A stretch of DNA of 64,000 nucleotides from Gammaproteobacteria bacterium Ga0077536. Its GTDB lineage: Bacteria; Pseudomonadota; Gammaproteobacteria; Ga0077536. The stretch lies in contig LNEL01000049.1 of the NCBI GenBank assembly GCA_001464935.1, forward strand, positions 84,354 through 148,353. The letters are read 5' to 3'. The translations under genes were made by a program, and so were the position numbers. Below the pieces are notes generated by a model. That model saw only the letters and a program-made list of their open reading frames with translations, ran no database searches and was not told the DNA's origin. This document shows, in pieces, positions 40,130-49,377 of the stretch (within the stretch, counting starts at the first letter, position 1; every line of letters starts with the position of its first letter).

Positions 40130-41383
40130 ATGAGCGAAGACCCCGGCATGGCCGCGAGGACAGCGGCTGCGAGCCGCGGGCGCATGGTGATCATCGGCCT
40201 GCTGGGCTTCGCATCCGGCCTCCCGCTGGCTCTGTCCGGCAGCACGCTGCAGGCCTGGCTCACGGTCGCCGAGGTCGATCTGAAATCGATTGGCGCGCTG
40301 TCACTGGTCGGCCTGCCGTACCTGTTCAAGTTCCTGTGGGCGCCGGCGCTCGATCGCTGGCAGATCGGGCGTTTCGGTCGACGGCGCGGCTGGCTGCTGG
40401 CGAGCCAACTCGCCGTGATCGCCGTGCTCGTCGCGTGCGCCTTCTGTCAGCCGCAGGTCGCGGTCATGCCGCTCGCGTTGCTCGCCCTGGCGCTGGCAAC
40501 CGCGTCCGCGACGCAGGATATCGCGTTCGATGCATACCGCGCCGAGCGCCTCGCGCCGGCCGAGCGCGGACTGGGTACCGCGTGGTCGATCGCCGGTTAT
40601 CGGGTCGCGATGTTCGCGTCCGGCGCCGGCGCGTTGCTGATCGCCGACCGCTACGGATTCGAAGCCAGCTATCTGTGCATGGCGGGGCTGATGGTACTGG
40701 GTCTGCTGACCGGCGCCGCGGCGCGCGAAGCGCCGCAGTTGCATGCGGCGCCGCGCTCGTTACTCGAAGCGACGGTCGGGCCGCTGCGTGAACTGTGGCA
40801 ACGGCCGGGCATCCTCGCGCTGCTCGCCTGCGTGCTGCTGTACAAGCTCGGCGATCAGTTCGCCGGCGCGCTGGCCCAGACATTTTTCATTCGCGGCCAG
40901 GGATATTCGCTGACCGAAATCGGTGCCGTCTACAAGGGGCTCGGCATCGTCGCCGCACTGTCGGGTGGCATCGTCGGCGGGCTGGTGATGATGCGTCTGG
41001 GACTGTGGCGCTCGCTGCTCGCGTTCGGCCTGCTGCAGATGCTGACCAACTCCGGCTTTCTCGCGCTCGCGCTGACGGGCAAGAGCCTCGTGGGGCTGAT
41101 GATCGTGGTGGCGCTGGAAAATTTCTGCGGCGGCATGGGCACCTGCGCGCATGTCGCGTTGCTGATCGCGCTGTGCGATTCGCGCTATACCGCCACGCAG
41201 TTCGCCGCGCTGAGCGCGCTGGCCAGCCTCGGTCGCGTGGTCCTCGGCCCGGCCGCAGCGGCGGTCGCCGCCCATGGCTGGGTCATCTATTTTGCGCTGT
41301 CCTGCGCGGTGGCAGTGCCGGGGCTGGCGCTGGTGCTGTGGCTCAGGCAGCGGGTCATCGCACTCGACGCGCCGGCCGCGTGA
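40130..41383 (+). CDS. AmpG-like MFS permease
   Basis: An inner-membrane transporter of about 417 residues with 12 predicted helices. The AmpG-type features are GFASGLPLALSGSTLQAWLT near residue 25, LVGLPYLFKFLWAPALDR near 60, the DIAFDAYRAERL segment near 135 and GQGYSLTEIGAVYKG near 260. AmpG imports anhydro-muropeptides for cell wall recycling and beta-lactamase signalling. The start at ATG 40130 is preceded by a GACAAT box six bases away and no ribosome site, suggesting a leaderless message. Related siderophore or acetyl-CoA transporters have similar sequence, so the substrate is not certain. Confidence 0.82.
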   Translation: MSEDPGMAARTAAASRGRMVIIGLLGFASGLPLALSGSTLQAWLTVAEVDLKSIGALSLVGLPYLFKFLWAPALDRWQIGRFGRRRGWLLASQLAVIAVLVACAFCQPQVAVMPLALLALALATASATQDIAFDAYRAERLAPAERGLGTAWSIAGYRVAMFASGAGALLIADRYGFEASYLCMAGLMVLGLLTGAAAREAPQLHAAPRSLLEATVGPLRELWQRPGILALLACVLLYKLGDQFAGALAQTFFIRGQGYSLTEIGAVYKGLGIVAALSGGIVGGLVMMRLGLWRSLLAFGLLQMLTNSGFLALALTGKSLVGLMIVVALENFCGGMGTCAHVALLIALCDSRYTATQFAALSALASLGRVVLGPAAAAVAAHGWVIYFALSCAVAVPGLALVLWLRQRVIALDAPAA

Positions 41384-41394
41384 CAGGGGTGCGC

Positions 41395-41880
41395 TCAGCG
41401 ACGATTCGGATCGGGCCAGCCGTAGCGGTCGTCGTCACCCTCGTGATAGTCGCCGTCATAGCCATAGGGATACTGGGGATAAGCGGGCGCTGAATACGGT
41501 CCGTAGGCCGGCGGCGGATAACGCTGCGGCGCCCGCTCCTGTCGAGTCACGAAGCCGCCCGGGTGTCGTCCGTCATCGCGGTAGCGATCGTCAGCGCGCC
41601 AACGGCGGTCCCGCCGCCGGTCGTCGCCGTAGCGTTCCTGCTCGCGCCGGAATTCGCGCCGGCTGTCGCGGCCGCGGTCGTCTGCACGATAGGCCGGGTA
41701 GCCCTGATAGGGCTGGTAGGACTGGTAGGGCTGATAGCCCTGGTAGCGCGGATCGTGGCCGCGCGGCGCGGGTCGCGGGCCGGGGCTGCCGTTGCGGTAC
41801 TCGATCCAGGTTTCAGCGCTCGTGGCGGCACTGCACAGCAGGCTGCAGAGGATGCCGGCGATCAGGATACTCATGCGCAT
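41395..41880 (-). CDS. Exported low-complexity protein rich in Arg, Asp, Tyr and Pro
   Basis: This predicted secreted protein has about 161 residues. The start at ATG 41880 (or 41874) follows GGAGG and encodes a signal peptide (about 1-22, ending SAATSA). The mature part is disordered. A run of YQGYQPYQSYQPYQGY-type repeats (about residues 45-62) is followed by an Arg/Asp/Glu-rich block (70-110, RRDRRWRADDRYRDDG) and a Tyr/Pro-rich tail (YPPPAYGPYSAPAYPQ). Such proteins often bind metal, polyphosphate or the cell surface, but I recognise no family. It faces the AmpG-like gene and lies 185 bases downstream of the PP2C fusion gene. Confidence 0.6.
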   Translation of the reverse strand: MRMSILIAGILCSLLCSAATSAETWIEYRNGSPGPRPAPRGHDPRYQGYQPYQSYQPYQGYPAYRADDRGRDSRREFRREQERYGDDRRRDRRWRADDRYRDDGRHPGGFVTRQERAPQRYPPPAYGPYSAPAYPQYPYGYDGDYHEGDDDRYGWPDPNRR

Positions 41881-41984
41881 CACGCGCCTCCGGCTTGTCA
41901 CGGTTGAAGCATGTCAACCGGCAGGTGAAAAGCGGCGGGCGCCGTCGAGCGTTCGCCAACATCGAACAGGCGCCTGCCCGCAGT

Positions 41985-42012
41985 GCCGGTGCCCCGCGCG
42001 CAGGGCACCGGC
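41985..42012. other. Strong hairpin between the PP2C fusion gene and the secreted protein gene
   Basis: GCCGGTGCCC (41985-41994) and GGGCACCGGC (42003-42012) pair over ten bases with an eight-base loop. It follows the stop of the PP2C fusion gene by 52 bases on the minus strand. No T run follows on either strand, so it is not a classical intrinsic terminator. It may block or stabilise the message end. Confidence 0.4.
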
Positions 42013-42064
42013 CCTGACAGATCCTGCCTTCCCGTCTCACAGGACCGCGCCGTGGGCGCGAGGT

Positions 42065-43945
42065 TCATTCGTCGCGCACGACGCGGAAGCCGATGCTGTC
42101 GTTCGAGGAGCCTGCCGGAAACTTGCTGCGCGTCGCGGAGCGCAGGGCTTTCGGGCCGCTCGAGAAGCCGCCGCCACGCACGACACGGTTGCCGCAGTCG
42201 CCGCCTTCGAATACGGAACCGTCGCCGGGCGCACCTTCGTAATTGTCGTGGTAGCAGTCGTAGACCCACTCCTCGACGTTGCCGGCCGTGTCGTACACGC
42301 CGTAAGGATTGGCGGGGAAGCGCCCGATCCGCGTGGGTTGACGCGGGTCGAGGCCGGTATCGCAGGCGAAGCAGTGCGCCTTGCCGGCGCCGATGTCGCG
42401 GCCCCACCAGTAGCTTTCGGTGGTGCCGCCGCGGGCGGCGTACTCCCATTCGGCCTCACTCGGCAGCCGATAGGACTTGCCGGTGTGCTTCGACAGCCAC
42501 TTGGTGTAGGCCAGTGCATCGTCCCAGGAGACGAAGAACACCGGATGCGTGGCGCGATCGAGATCGCCGGTGCGCGGCGTCTTGCGGCCGGTCGCGGCGG
42601 CGAAGCGGGCGTATTCTGCAATCGTGATTTCGTACTGGCTGATGGCGAAGCGCGGCAGCCGCACGAGATGCTGGGGGCGTTCGCTGAAGTCGGCTGAGGA
42701 ATCAGGGCTGCCCATCTGGTAGCTTCCAGCCGGCAGCCACACCATTTTCGGGCCACCGCCGTCGGCGAAGGTTTCTCCGGTGCCCTGGCGCGGCGTGGCC
42801 TCGACAGCCGGCGGGGCTGCGTCAGCCGTCGCGTCGTCATCGGCGGCCGAGTCTTCTGGCGGCGCTTCACCGGTCAGGGCTTCCTCGTTGATGATCGGCT
42901 CCAGCCTGGCTTCGTCACCGCCGCCCGGCGCGGGAAGTTCGAGCGCCGGTTGCTGGCTCGAAAAATACCAGTACGTGCCACCGCCGCCGAGCGCCAGCAG
43001 CACGCCGAGCACGGCAATGACCTTGCCGCTGCCGCTGCGTTCGGGCTCGCGCGGGATCGGTTTCGGCGCTGGCGCGGGTGGCGGCCGCGTGGCGGCGCCG
43101 ATGTTGGTGGCACCGGCACCCGGCGCGGCCGTCGCCAGCGTCGGGCGCGGTTTCGCCGTGGCGGCCGGCCGTGCCTTGAACTCCGACTTTTCGCCGACCA
43201 GCACCACGATGACCGTCGTGTTGTCCTGACGCGGCATCCGCGCGTCCTGCACGGCCTTCAGCAGCGCATCGACACATTCCTTGGCCGAGGCGCCTTTCTC
43301 CAGATGCGACGCGAGTTTGCCGTGACTGAGGGTGTCGAGGCCGTCGCTGGCAATGACGATGCGATCGCCGGCCTGCAGTTCGAGCGCCGTGTCCGGGCAA
43401 TCGATATCGGCGATTTCGTCGCCCGTCAGCGCACTCATCAGCATGTTGCGCGAGAAACCGGCTTCGGGCTCGATCGGCTTGCCCTGTTCGGCCATGCGCG
43501 CGAGGAACCCGCCGTAACTGTGGTCGGCGTTCTTCTTGTGGACCTTGCCGTCGCGGATCAGGTACAGATGGCTGTCGCCGACGCTGACCCAGCGCAGTTC
43601 GTGGTCGTCGATCACGGTGGCCACGAGCGTGCAGCCCATGCCTTTGAGCGCCGCCGTTTCGCGCACGGTTTCGGTGATCGAGTTGTTGGCCTGAAGCACC
43701 GCTTCGCGCAGCACCGTGGACATCGCATCGGACGGAAAGCTGCTTGTCAGATGCTTGTTGAAGGTCTGCACCGCCATGTTGCTGGCGACGTTGCCGGCCG
43801 CGTGACCCCCCATGCCGTCGGCGACGATGACGAGGGACGCGCTGCGCTCTCCCGACGAATTGCTCAGGCGAGTGATCAGGAAAGCGTCTTCCTGATAGTC
43901 TCGCGCGCCGTCGATTTGTGCACCGGCGATGTCGAAAGTTAGCAT
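42065..43945 (-). CDS. PP2C-family protein phosphatase fused through a membrane segment to a formylglycine-enzyme-like domain
   Basis: This fusion has 626 residues. The PP2C phosphatase (about 5-250) has the metal Asp residues in RDYQED, VADGMGGHAAGN, SDGLD and RQDNTT, so it should be active on Ser/Thr phosphate. A Pro/Ala-rich linker (255-305) leads to one membrane helix (about 308-328), an acidic linker (340-392) and a SUMF1/FGE domain (about 397-624) with LPAGSYQMGSPDSSAD, PVFFVSWDDALAYTKWLS, RLPSEAEWEYAARGG and GNVEEW. In the catalytic FGE site the copper-binding Cys residues are absent (RSATRSKF), so it probably binds rather than oxidises. This places a cytoplasmic phosphatase and a periplasmic recognition domain in one protein. 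No kinase partner is next to it. Confidence 0.88.
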   Translation of the reverse strand: MLTFDIAGAQIDGARDYQEDAFLITRLSNSSGERSASLVIVADGMGGHAAGNVASNMAVQTFNKHLTSSFPSDAMSTVLREAVLQANNSITETVRETAALKGMGCTLVATVIDDHELRWVSVGDSHLYLIRDGKVHKKNADHSYGGFLARMAEQGKPIEPEAGFSRNMLMSALTGDEIADIDCPDTALELQAGDRIVIASDGLDTLSHGKLASHLEKGASAKECVDALLKAVQDARMPRQDNTTVIVVLVGEKSEFKARPAATAKPRPTLATAAPGAGATNIGAATRPPPAPAPKPIPREPERSGSGKVIAVLGVLLALGGGGTYWYFSSQQPALELPAPGGGDEARLEPIINEEALTGEAPPEDSAADDDATADAAPPAVEATPRQGTGETFADGGGPKMVWLPAGSYQMGSPDSSADFSERPQHLVRLPRFAISQYEITIAEYARFAAATGRKTPRTGDLDRATHPVFFVSWDDALAYTKWLSKHTGKSYRLPSEAEWEYAARGGTTESYWWGRDIGAGKAHCFACDTGLDPRQPTRIGRFPANPYGVYDTAGNVEEWVYDCYHDNYEGAPGDGSVFEGGDCGNRVVRGGGFSSGPKALRSATRSKFPAGSSNDSIGFRVVRDE

Positions 43946-44026
43946 TCGAGCCTCGTGATCATTCGATAAAGGCCGGTAACACAGTGAGTTAGATGACGAG
44001 CTTACCAGTGAGTCTTAAAAAAATAA

Positions 44027-45505
44027 ATGGAAGCGCAGGCGCCAGGCATGGCCGCTGAGCGCTGGCAGGCCACGCTGCTGCTGCTGCTGGGGCCGTGCCT
44101 GGGACTGCTCGCCTTCGTGCTGGTGCCCACCCACTACAGCGGCGGCGGGGCGGCGAGCTTTGAGCTCGACTTCGCCGCGCGTGCGGTGCTCGGCATCATG
44201 GTGTGGATGGCGAGCTGGTGGCTCAGCGAGGCCGTGCCCCTGCCGGTGACCTCACTGCTGCCGGCGCTGCTGTTCCCGCTGCTCGGTATCACCGATATGA
44301 CGGGGGCGCTGGCGCCCTATGCCGATCCGCTGATCTTCCTGTTTCTCGGCGGCTTTCTGCTGTCGATCGCCGTGCAGAAATGGGACCTGCACCGGCTTTT
44401 CGCCTACCGCCTGCTCGCCGTCACCGGCCACAGTGCGGGCCGTCTGGTCGCGGCGATGATGATCGCGACCGCGTTCATCTCGATGTGGCTGTCGAACACC
44501 GCGACGGCGGTGCTGATGCTGCCCGTGGCACTGAGCCTCAGCGAGCGGTCGGGCGTCGACCCCAACCTGCGCAAGTGCCTGCTGCTCGGGGTCGCCTACA
44601 GCGCGACGATCGGTGGCATCGGCACGTTGATCGGCACGCCCCCCAACCTGTTCGTGGCCTCGTTCCTGGCCCAGCATCACCACCTCGAACTCGATTTCCT
44701 GCGCTGGGCCGCGATCGGCATGCCGGTCGTGCTCGCGATGCTGCCCGTGACCTGGCTGGTGTTGACGCGCTGGTGCTTTCCGCTCGCCCGGGTCGCGGGC
44801 ATTGCGGTCGAGGCGGGCGCCTTTGCCAGCACACCGCTCGGCAGTGCCGCGCGCCGCACCCTGGTCATTTTCCTGATGGCGGCCGGCTGCTGGATGTTTC
44901 GCGTGCTGCTGATCGATCTCGACATCGCCGGCACGCGCCCGCTGGCCGGCCTCACCGACACCGGCATTGCGCTCGCCGCCGCACTCGCGCTCTTCCTGGG
45001 CCGGGCCGGCTCGCAGGCGCCCGACTCGATGCTGCTCGCCTGGGACGATGCGAAGCAGGTGCCGTGGGGCACGCTGCTGTTGTTCGGCGGCGGCCTGAGC
45101 CTCGCGGCGGCGATTTCCGCGACCGGTGTCGATCGCGCCCTCGGCGCACTGGTGGCCGGCGTGCCCGCGCTGCCGCCGTGGATGGTGATCGCCCTGATTG
45201 CGACCACGGTCATCTTCGTGTCCGAGATCGCGAGCAACATCGCGACCGCGGCGGCGATGACGCCGCTGCTCGTGGCGGCGGCGCCAGCCCTGGGCCTGAG
45301 TGCGACCAGCTGCGCGATTGTCACTGCGCTGGCGGCGAGTTCGGCCTACATGATGCCCGTGGGCACCGCGGCCAATGCACTCGTCTATGGCACCGGGGCG
45401 CTGCGCACGCGCGACATGGCCCGTGCAGGCTTCGCGCTGAACCTTGCGTCGATCGCACTGATCACGGCGGTCGGCGCGTGGTTGATTCCGCTGGTCCTGC
45501 CGTGA
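44027..45505 (+). CDS. SLC13/DASS-family sodium:anion symporter
   Basis: An inner-membrane protein of 492 residues with 11-12 predicted helices. It has the DASS motifs: WWLSEAVPLPVTSLLPALLFPL near the start, FLFLGGFLLSIAVQKW near 105, the SNT motif in MWLSNTATAVLMLP near 155, TPPNLFVAS near 205 and SAYMMPVGTAANALVYG near 450. Members import C4-dicarboxylates, citrate or sulfate with sodium. No tungstate or molybdate permease lies in the window; this one is not of that type. An alternative ATG at 44048 is possible. Its end overlaps hrpA by four bases (GTGA). Confidence 0.88.
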   Translation: MEAQAPGMAAERWQATLLLLLGPCLGLLAFVLVPTHYSGGGAASFELDFAARAVLGIMVWMASWWLSEAVPLPVTSLLPALLFPLLGITDMTGALAPYADPLIFLFLGGFLLSIAVQKWDLHRLFAYRLLAVTGHSAGRLVAAMMIATAFISMWLSNTATAVLMLPVALSLSERSGVDPNLRKCLLLGVAYSATIGGIGTLIGTPPNLFVASFLAQHHHLELDFLRWAAIGMPVVLAMLPVTWLVLTRWCFPLARVAGIAVEAGAFASTPLGSAARRTLVIFLMAAGCWMFRVLLIDLDIAGTRPLAGLTDTGIALAAALALFLGRAGSQAPDSMLLAWDDAKQVPWGTLLLFGGGLSLAAAISATGVDRALGALVAGVPALPPWMVIALIATTVIFVSEIASNIATAAAMTPLLVAAAPALGLSATSCAIVTALAASSAYMMPVGTAANALVYGTGALRTRDMARAGFALNLASIALITAVGAWLIPLVLP

Positions 45506-48500
45506 GCGTGGCGTCCGCGTCCGGTACGCCGCGCTCGACGGTGGAGGCCTGGCTCGCCCGCAGCCAGCTGAAGGATCGCCCCGCGCTCGAAGGGCAGTGG
45601 CGCCGCTGGCAGCGCGAAGCCGGCGAGGGCGCTGCCGCCTCGAAAATCTGGCACGCACTGGAGCGCCAGGCCCAGGCCTCGGCAGCGATCACCGTCGCGC
45701 GCGAAATGCCGCTGCCGCCGGGCGCGCTCGAACTGCCCGCGACGCTGCCGATCGCGGCCTGTCGCGAGGCCTTGATGCAGGCGCTCGAGCAGGAGCAGGT
45801 CACGATCGTCTGCGGCAGCACGGGGTCCGGCAAATCGACGCAGTTGCCGAAGCTGGCGCTGGCGCTGGGGCGGGGCGTTTTCGGGCGTATCGGCGTCACG
45901 CAGCCACGGCGCCTGGCGGCGCGAGCAATCGCGACGCGGCTCGCCGCGGAATTGGGCACCGAACCTGGCACGGTGGTCGGCTTTCAGACGCGCTTCGAGC
46001 AGCAATTGACGGCGGCCAGCCGCGTCAAGGTCATGACCGATGGCATCCTGCTGCAGGAACTCGGCCATGACCGCCAGCTGCTCGCCTACGACACGCTGAT
46101 CATCGACGAAGTGCACGAGCGCAGCATCAACATTGATTTCCTGCTCGGCTATTTGCGCAAGCTTCTGAGCCGACGGCGCGATCTGAAACTCGTGCTCACC
46201 TCCGCCACGCTCGAGGCGGAACGCTGCGCCGACTTCTTCGGCGGGGCCACGATCGTGCACGTGCCCGGGCGCAGTTTCCCGGTGGAAATCCGGCATCGTG
46301 CCCCCGCGGGCGGGCAGGACAGTGACACCGCGCAGGAGATCATCGGCGCGATCGCCGAACTCGACGCCGAGGACTATGGCGACATCCTGGTGTTCCTGCC
46401 GGGCGAGCGCGAGATTGCCGAGACGGGCGACGCGCTGTCGAAGGCGGGACTGCGCAATACCGCCGTGCTGCCGCTGTTCGCGCGACTGACGGCGCGCGAA
46501 CAGCAGCGCGTGTTCGCGCCACATCAGCAACGCCACATCATCCTGTCGACGAACGTCGCGGAAACCTCGCTGACAGTGCCCGGCGTACGGCACGTGATTG
46601 ACAGCGGTCTCGTGCGGCTCGCGGCGTACAGCCCGCGCAGCCGCCTGCAGCGCCTGCCGACGGTGCCCAACTCGCAGGCCAGCGCGGCCCAGCGGGCCGG
46701 GCGTTGCGGCCGCGAGCGGCCGGGCATCTGTATCCGTCTGTACGGGGAGGACGATCATGCCGCGCGGCCGGCACATACGCCGCCGGAACTGCAGCGCTCG
46801 AATCTCGCCGGCGTGATGCTGCGGCTGGCGGAACTTGGGCTGGGTCAGATCGAATCCTTCAGCTTTCTCGATCCGCCCGATCCGCGTGCCATCAATGACG
46901 GCTACACGCTGCTGCGCGAACTCGGCGCTTTCGATGCGGACAACCGGCTGACGCGGCGCGGCGCGCGCCTCGCGCGTCTGCCGCTCGATCCGAGACTCGG
47001 TGCCGCGCTGCTCGCCGCCGTCGATGAAGGTGCGTTGCGCGAACTGCTCGTGATCGTCGCTGCCCTCAGCGTCGGGGACGTGCGCGACTGGCCGCGCGAT
47101 CAGCGCGCGGCAGCCGATGCGGCGCATGCGGTCGGTGCCGATCGGCGCTCGGAATTCTGGTGGTTCCTCGGCGCGTGGGAGTCCCTGCAGACGGCCTTCA
47201 AGGGGGCCTCGCGCCGTCAACAGATGGCGTGGTGTCGCGAGCGCTTCTGGTCGTTCCGCCGCGCCCGTGAATGGATGGCCGTGCACGGACAGTTGCTCGC
47301 GGCGATGCGTGCGATCGACTGCGAGCCCAACACGGCGCCGGCCACTTACCGTGCCGTGCACACCGCGCTGCTCGCCGGTTTCGCGACGCGCAGCGGCCGC
47401 CTCGGCGAGGACCAGCGCTACCTCGGTACCCGCGGCAGCCGCTTCAGGCTGCACCCGACGTCGAGTCTGCGCGCTGCGCCGCCGAAGTGGGTGATGGCGG
47501 CGGAGCTGACGGAGACGACCGCGGCCTACGCGCGGATCGCGGGGCGCGTCGAAGCGGCGTGGATCGCGCGCGCGGCGTCGGCGCTGGTCCGTCGCACCTA
47601 CGACGCCCCGGTCTGGGACGCAGCGCAGGGGCGCGTGCTCGCGCGCGAGGAAGTCACGCTGCAGGGCCTCGTGCTGAGTGCCGACGGCATGGCCGACTAT
47701 GCGCGCGTCGACCCCGCCGCCGCGCACGCCCTGTTCGTCGAGACGGCGCTCGTCAACGGCGAACTCGGCGCAGTGCCGCCGTTTCTTGCACACAACCTGG
47801 CGCTCGTCGAGCGGATACGCGAGTGGGAGGCGCGCGTGCGCCGGCACGATCTGCTCGCCGAACCCGCCCGCCTCGCGGCGTTCTATCTCACCCGTCTGCC
47901 GGGCGACATCAGCAGCCGCCGCCAGCTGCTCGCCTGGCTGCGCGAACAGACGGCGCGCGATGCCGGGCTGCGCATGACGGAAGCCGACGTCACGCAGGCT
48001 CAGTGGACTTCGCTGGGCCGGCACCTGTTTCCGGAGCATCTCGACGTCGCCGGGCTGACGCTGCGGCTGGGCTATCGTTTCGAGCCCGGCGCCGATGACG
48101 ACGGCGTCACGGTCGACATTCCTGCCGCCGTGCTGCACCAGGTCGAGCCGGCGCACTTCGAGCGGCTGGTGCCGGGCTTGCTGCGGGATCGCATCCACGC
48201 GCTGCTGAAGTCGCTGCCGAAGGCGCAACGGCGCGTGGTGTCACCGTTGAATGCGTTTGCCGCGACACTGACAGCGGCGATCGAAGGCAGCGTCGGCCCG
48301 CTGCATGAGTCCCTCGTGCGCGAGATCGCGCGAATGACCGGTCATCGCCTCGATGTCGGCGACTTCCATCCCGAAGAACTGCCGGACCACCTGCGCATGC
48401 GTTACCGGATCCTCGGCGTCGACGGCGCGGCGCTGGCGGCCGGCCGGGACCTGCCGACACTGGCGCGCGAGCACGCGCGGGCGGCGCAGGCGGCGTTCGC

Positions 48501-49377
48501 CGAAGCGCGCTGGGAGCAGGGCGTGCGCAGCGCCGGCGAGTGGTTGTTCGGCGAGCTGCCGGAGAGTGTCAGCACCGAAGCGCATGGGCATGTGGTGCTC
48601 GGTTACCCGGCGCTGCGCGATCTCGGCGACGCCGTCAGTCTCGTCGTGCTGTCCGATGAAGAGGCGGCCCGCGAGGCGCATCGCAGAGGCGTGATCGCCT
48701 TGCTGATGCTGAGTTCGGCGCGCGAACTCAAGGCGCTGCGCCGGCGCGCTGCGGATTTCGGGCGCGTCGCGCTGCAGACGCGCGCACTCGGCTGGCAGGT
48801 GTCGTTCACCGACTGGCTGCTGCACGGCGCCTTCGATGCCTGCGTCAGCGCGTCGCCGCCACGCGATGCGGCGTCGTTCGAAGCCCTGCTCGATCAGACG
48901 CGGCGGACGGTGACCGCGCAGTTCGAAACCACGGCTCAGCGCGCGGCCGAACGCTGCGCCGCTGCCAGTGCGATTGCAGAGGCCATCGAGCGCGTCAGCG
49001 CGCGCCTGCGGCCGGTCGTCGCCGACGATCTCCGCGCGCAACTGCGAGCGCTGACGAGCCCCGAGGGACTCAACGACCCGCTGCTGGTGCCCCATGCCGG
49101 CCGCTATCTGCGGGCGATGCAGGCGCGAATCGGGCGCCTCGCACTCGATCCCGACAAGGACTGGCGCAAGTTCGCCTTGCTCGCACCTCTGCTCGGCCGC
49201 ATCGATGCCGTCGTCCCGACCTTGCTGCATGCACAGCGTGACCGACTGTGTTATCTGTTGCAGGAACTGCGGGTCGCGACGTTTGCGCCCGAACTGCGCA
49301 CCGCGGAACCGGTATCGCTGAAACGGATGGAGAACATGCTCGACGAGTATGCGACGACGGCCCATGACCGACGCTAA
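45502..49377 (+). CDS. hrpA: ATP-dependent RNA helicase HrpA
   Basis: A DEAH-box helicase of 1291 residues, close to the 1300 of E. coli HrpA. It has a short N-terminal leader, then motif I GSTGSGKSTQLPKL near 112, motif Ib TQPRRLAARAIA, DEAH box DEVHERSINIDF near 215, SATLEAERCADFF near 240, a helicase C domain with LSTNVAETSLTVPGVRHVIDSG near 360 and QRAGRCGRERPG near 400, then the HA2, OB-fold and DUF3418 parts. It helps resolve mRNA-ribosome problems. The start is GTG 45502 overlapping the previous stop. An open frame to 44203 upstream is the shadow of the symporter gene. Confidence 0.94.
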   Translation: MSVASASGTPRSTVEAWLARSQLKDRPALEGQWRRWQREAGEGAAASKIWHALERQAQASAAITVAREMPLPPGALELPATLPIAACREALMQALEQEQVTIVCGSTGSGKSTQLPKLALALGRGVFGRIGVTQPRRLAARAIATRLAAELGTEPGTVVGFQTRFEQQLTAASRVKVMTDGILLQELGHDRQLLAYDTLIIDEVHERSINIDFLLGYLRKLLSRRRDLKLVLTSATLEAERCADFFGGATIVHVPGRSFPVEIRHRAPAGGQDSDTAQEIIGAIAELDAEDYGDILVFLPGEREIAETGDALSKAGLRNTAVLPLFARLTAREQQRVFAPHQQRHIILSTNVAETSLTVPGVRHVIDSGLVRLAAYSPRSRLQRLPTVPNSQASAAQRAGRCGRERPGICIRLYGEDDHAARPAHTPPELQRSNLAGVMLRLAELGLGQIESFSFLDPPDPRAINDGYTLLRELGAFDADNRLTRRGARLARLPLDPRLGAALLAAVDEGALRELLVIVAALSVGDVRDWPRDQRAAADAAHAVGADRRSEFWWFLGAWESLQTAFKGASRRQQMAWCRERFWSFRRAREWMAVHGQLLAAMRAIDCEPNTAPATYRAVHTALLAGFATRSGRLGEDQRYLGTRGSRFRLHPTSSLRAAPPKWVMAAELTETTAAYARIAGRVEAAWIARAASALVRRTYDAPVWDAAQGRVLAREEVTLQGLVLSADGMADYARVDPAAAHALFVETALVNGELGAVPPFLAHNLALVERIREWEARVRRHDLLAEPARLAAFYLTRLPGDISSRRQLLAWLREQTARDAGLRMTEADVTQAQWTSLGRHLFPEHLDVAGLTLRLGYRFEPGADDDGVTVDIPAAVLHQVEPAHFERLVPGLLRDRIHALLKSLPKAQRRVVSPLNAFAATLTAAIEGSVGPLHESLVREIARMTGHRLDVGDFHPEELPDHLRMRYRILGVDGAALAAGRDLPTLAREHARAAQAAFAEARWEQGVRSAGEWLFGELPESVSTEAHGHVVLGYPALRDLGDAVSLVVLSDEEAAREAHRRGVIALLMLSSARELKALRRRAADFGRVALQTRALGWQVSFTDWLLHGAFDACVSASPPRDAASFEALLDQTRRTVTAQFETTAQRAAERCAAASAIAEAIERVSARLRPVVADDLRAQLRALTSPEGLNDPLLVPHAGRYLRAMQARIGRLALDPDKDWRKFALLAPLLGRIDAVVPTLLHAQRDRLCYLLQELRVATFAPELRTAEPVSLKRMENMLDEYATTAHDRR

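Noticed and set aside
41985..42012. Ten-base-pair hairpin considered as an intrinsic terminator
   Set aside because: No run of T follows on either strand, so it was listed only as a hairpin.
42065..43945. PP2C/FGE fusion considered as part of a type VI secretion system
   Set aside because: No T6SS structural gene (tss, hcp, vgrG, clpV) or PpkA-type kinase lies within the window.
45385..48228. Long minus-strand frame opposite hrpA
   Set aside because: hrpA is conserved along its length. The opposing frame shows only the shadow composition.
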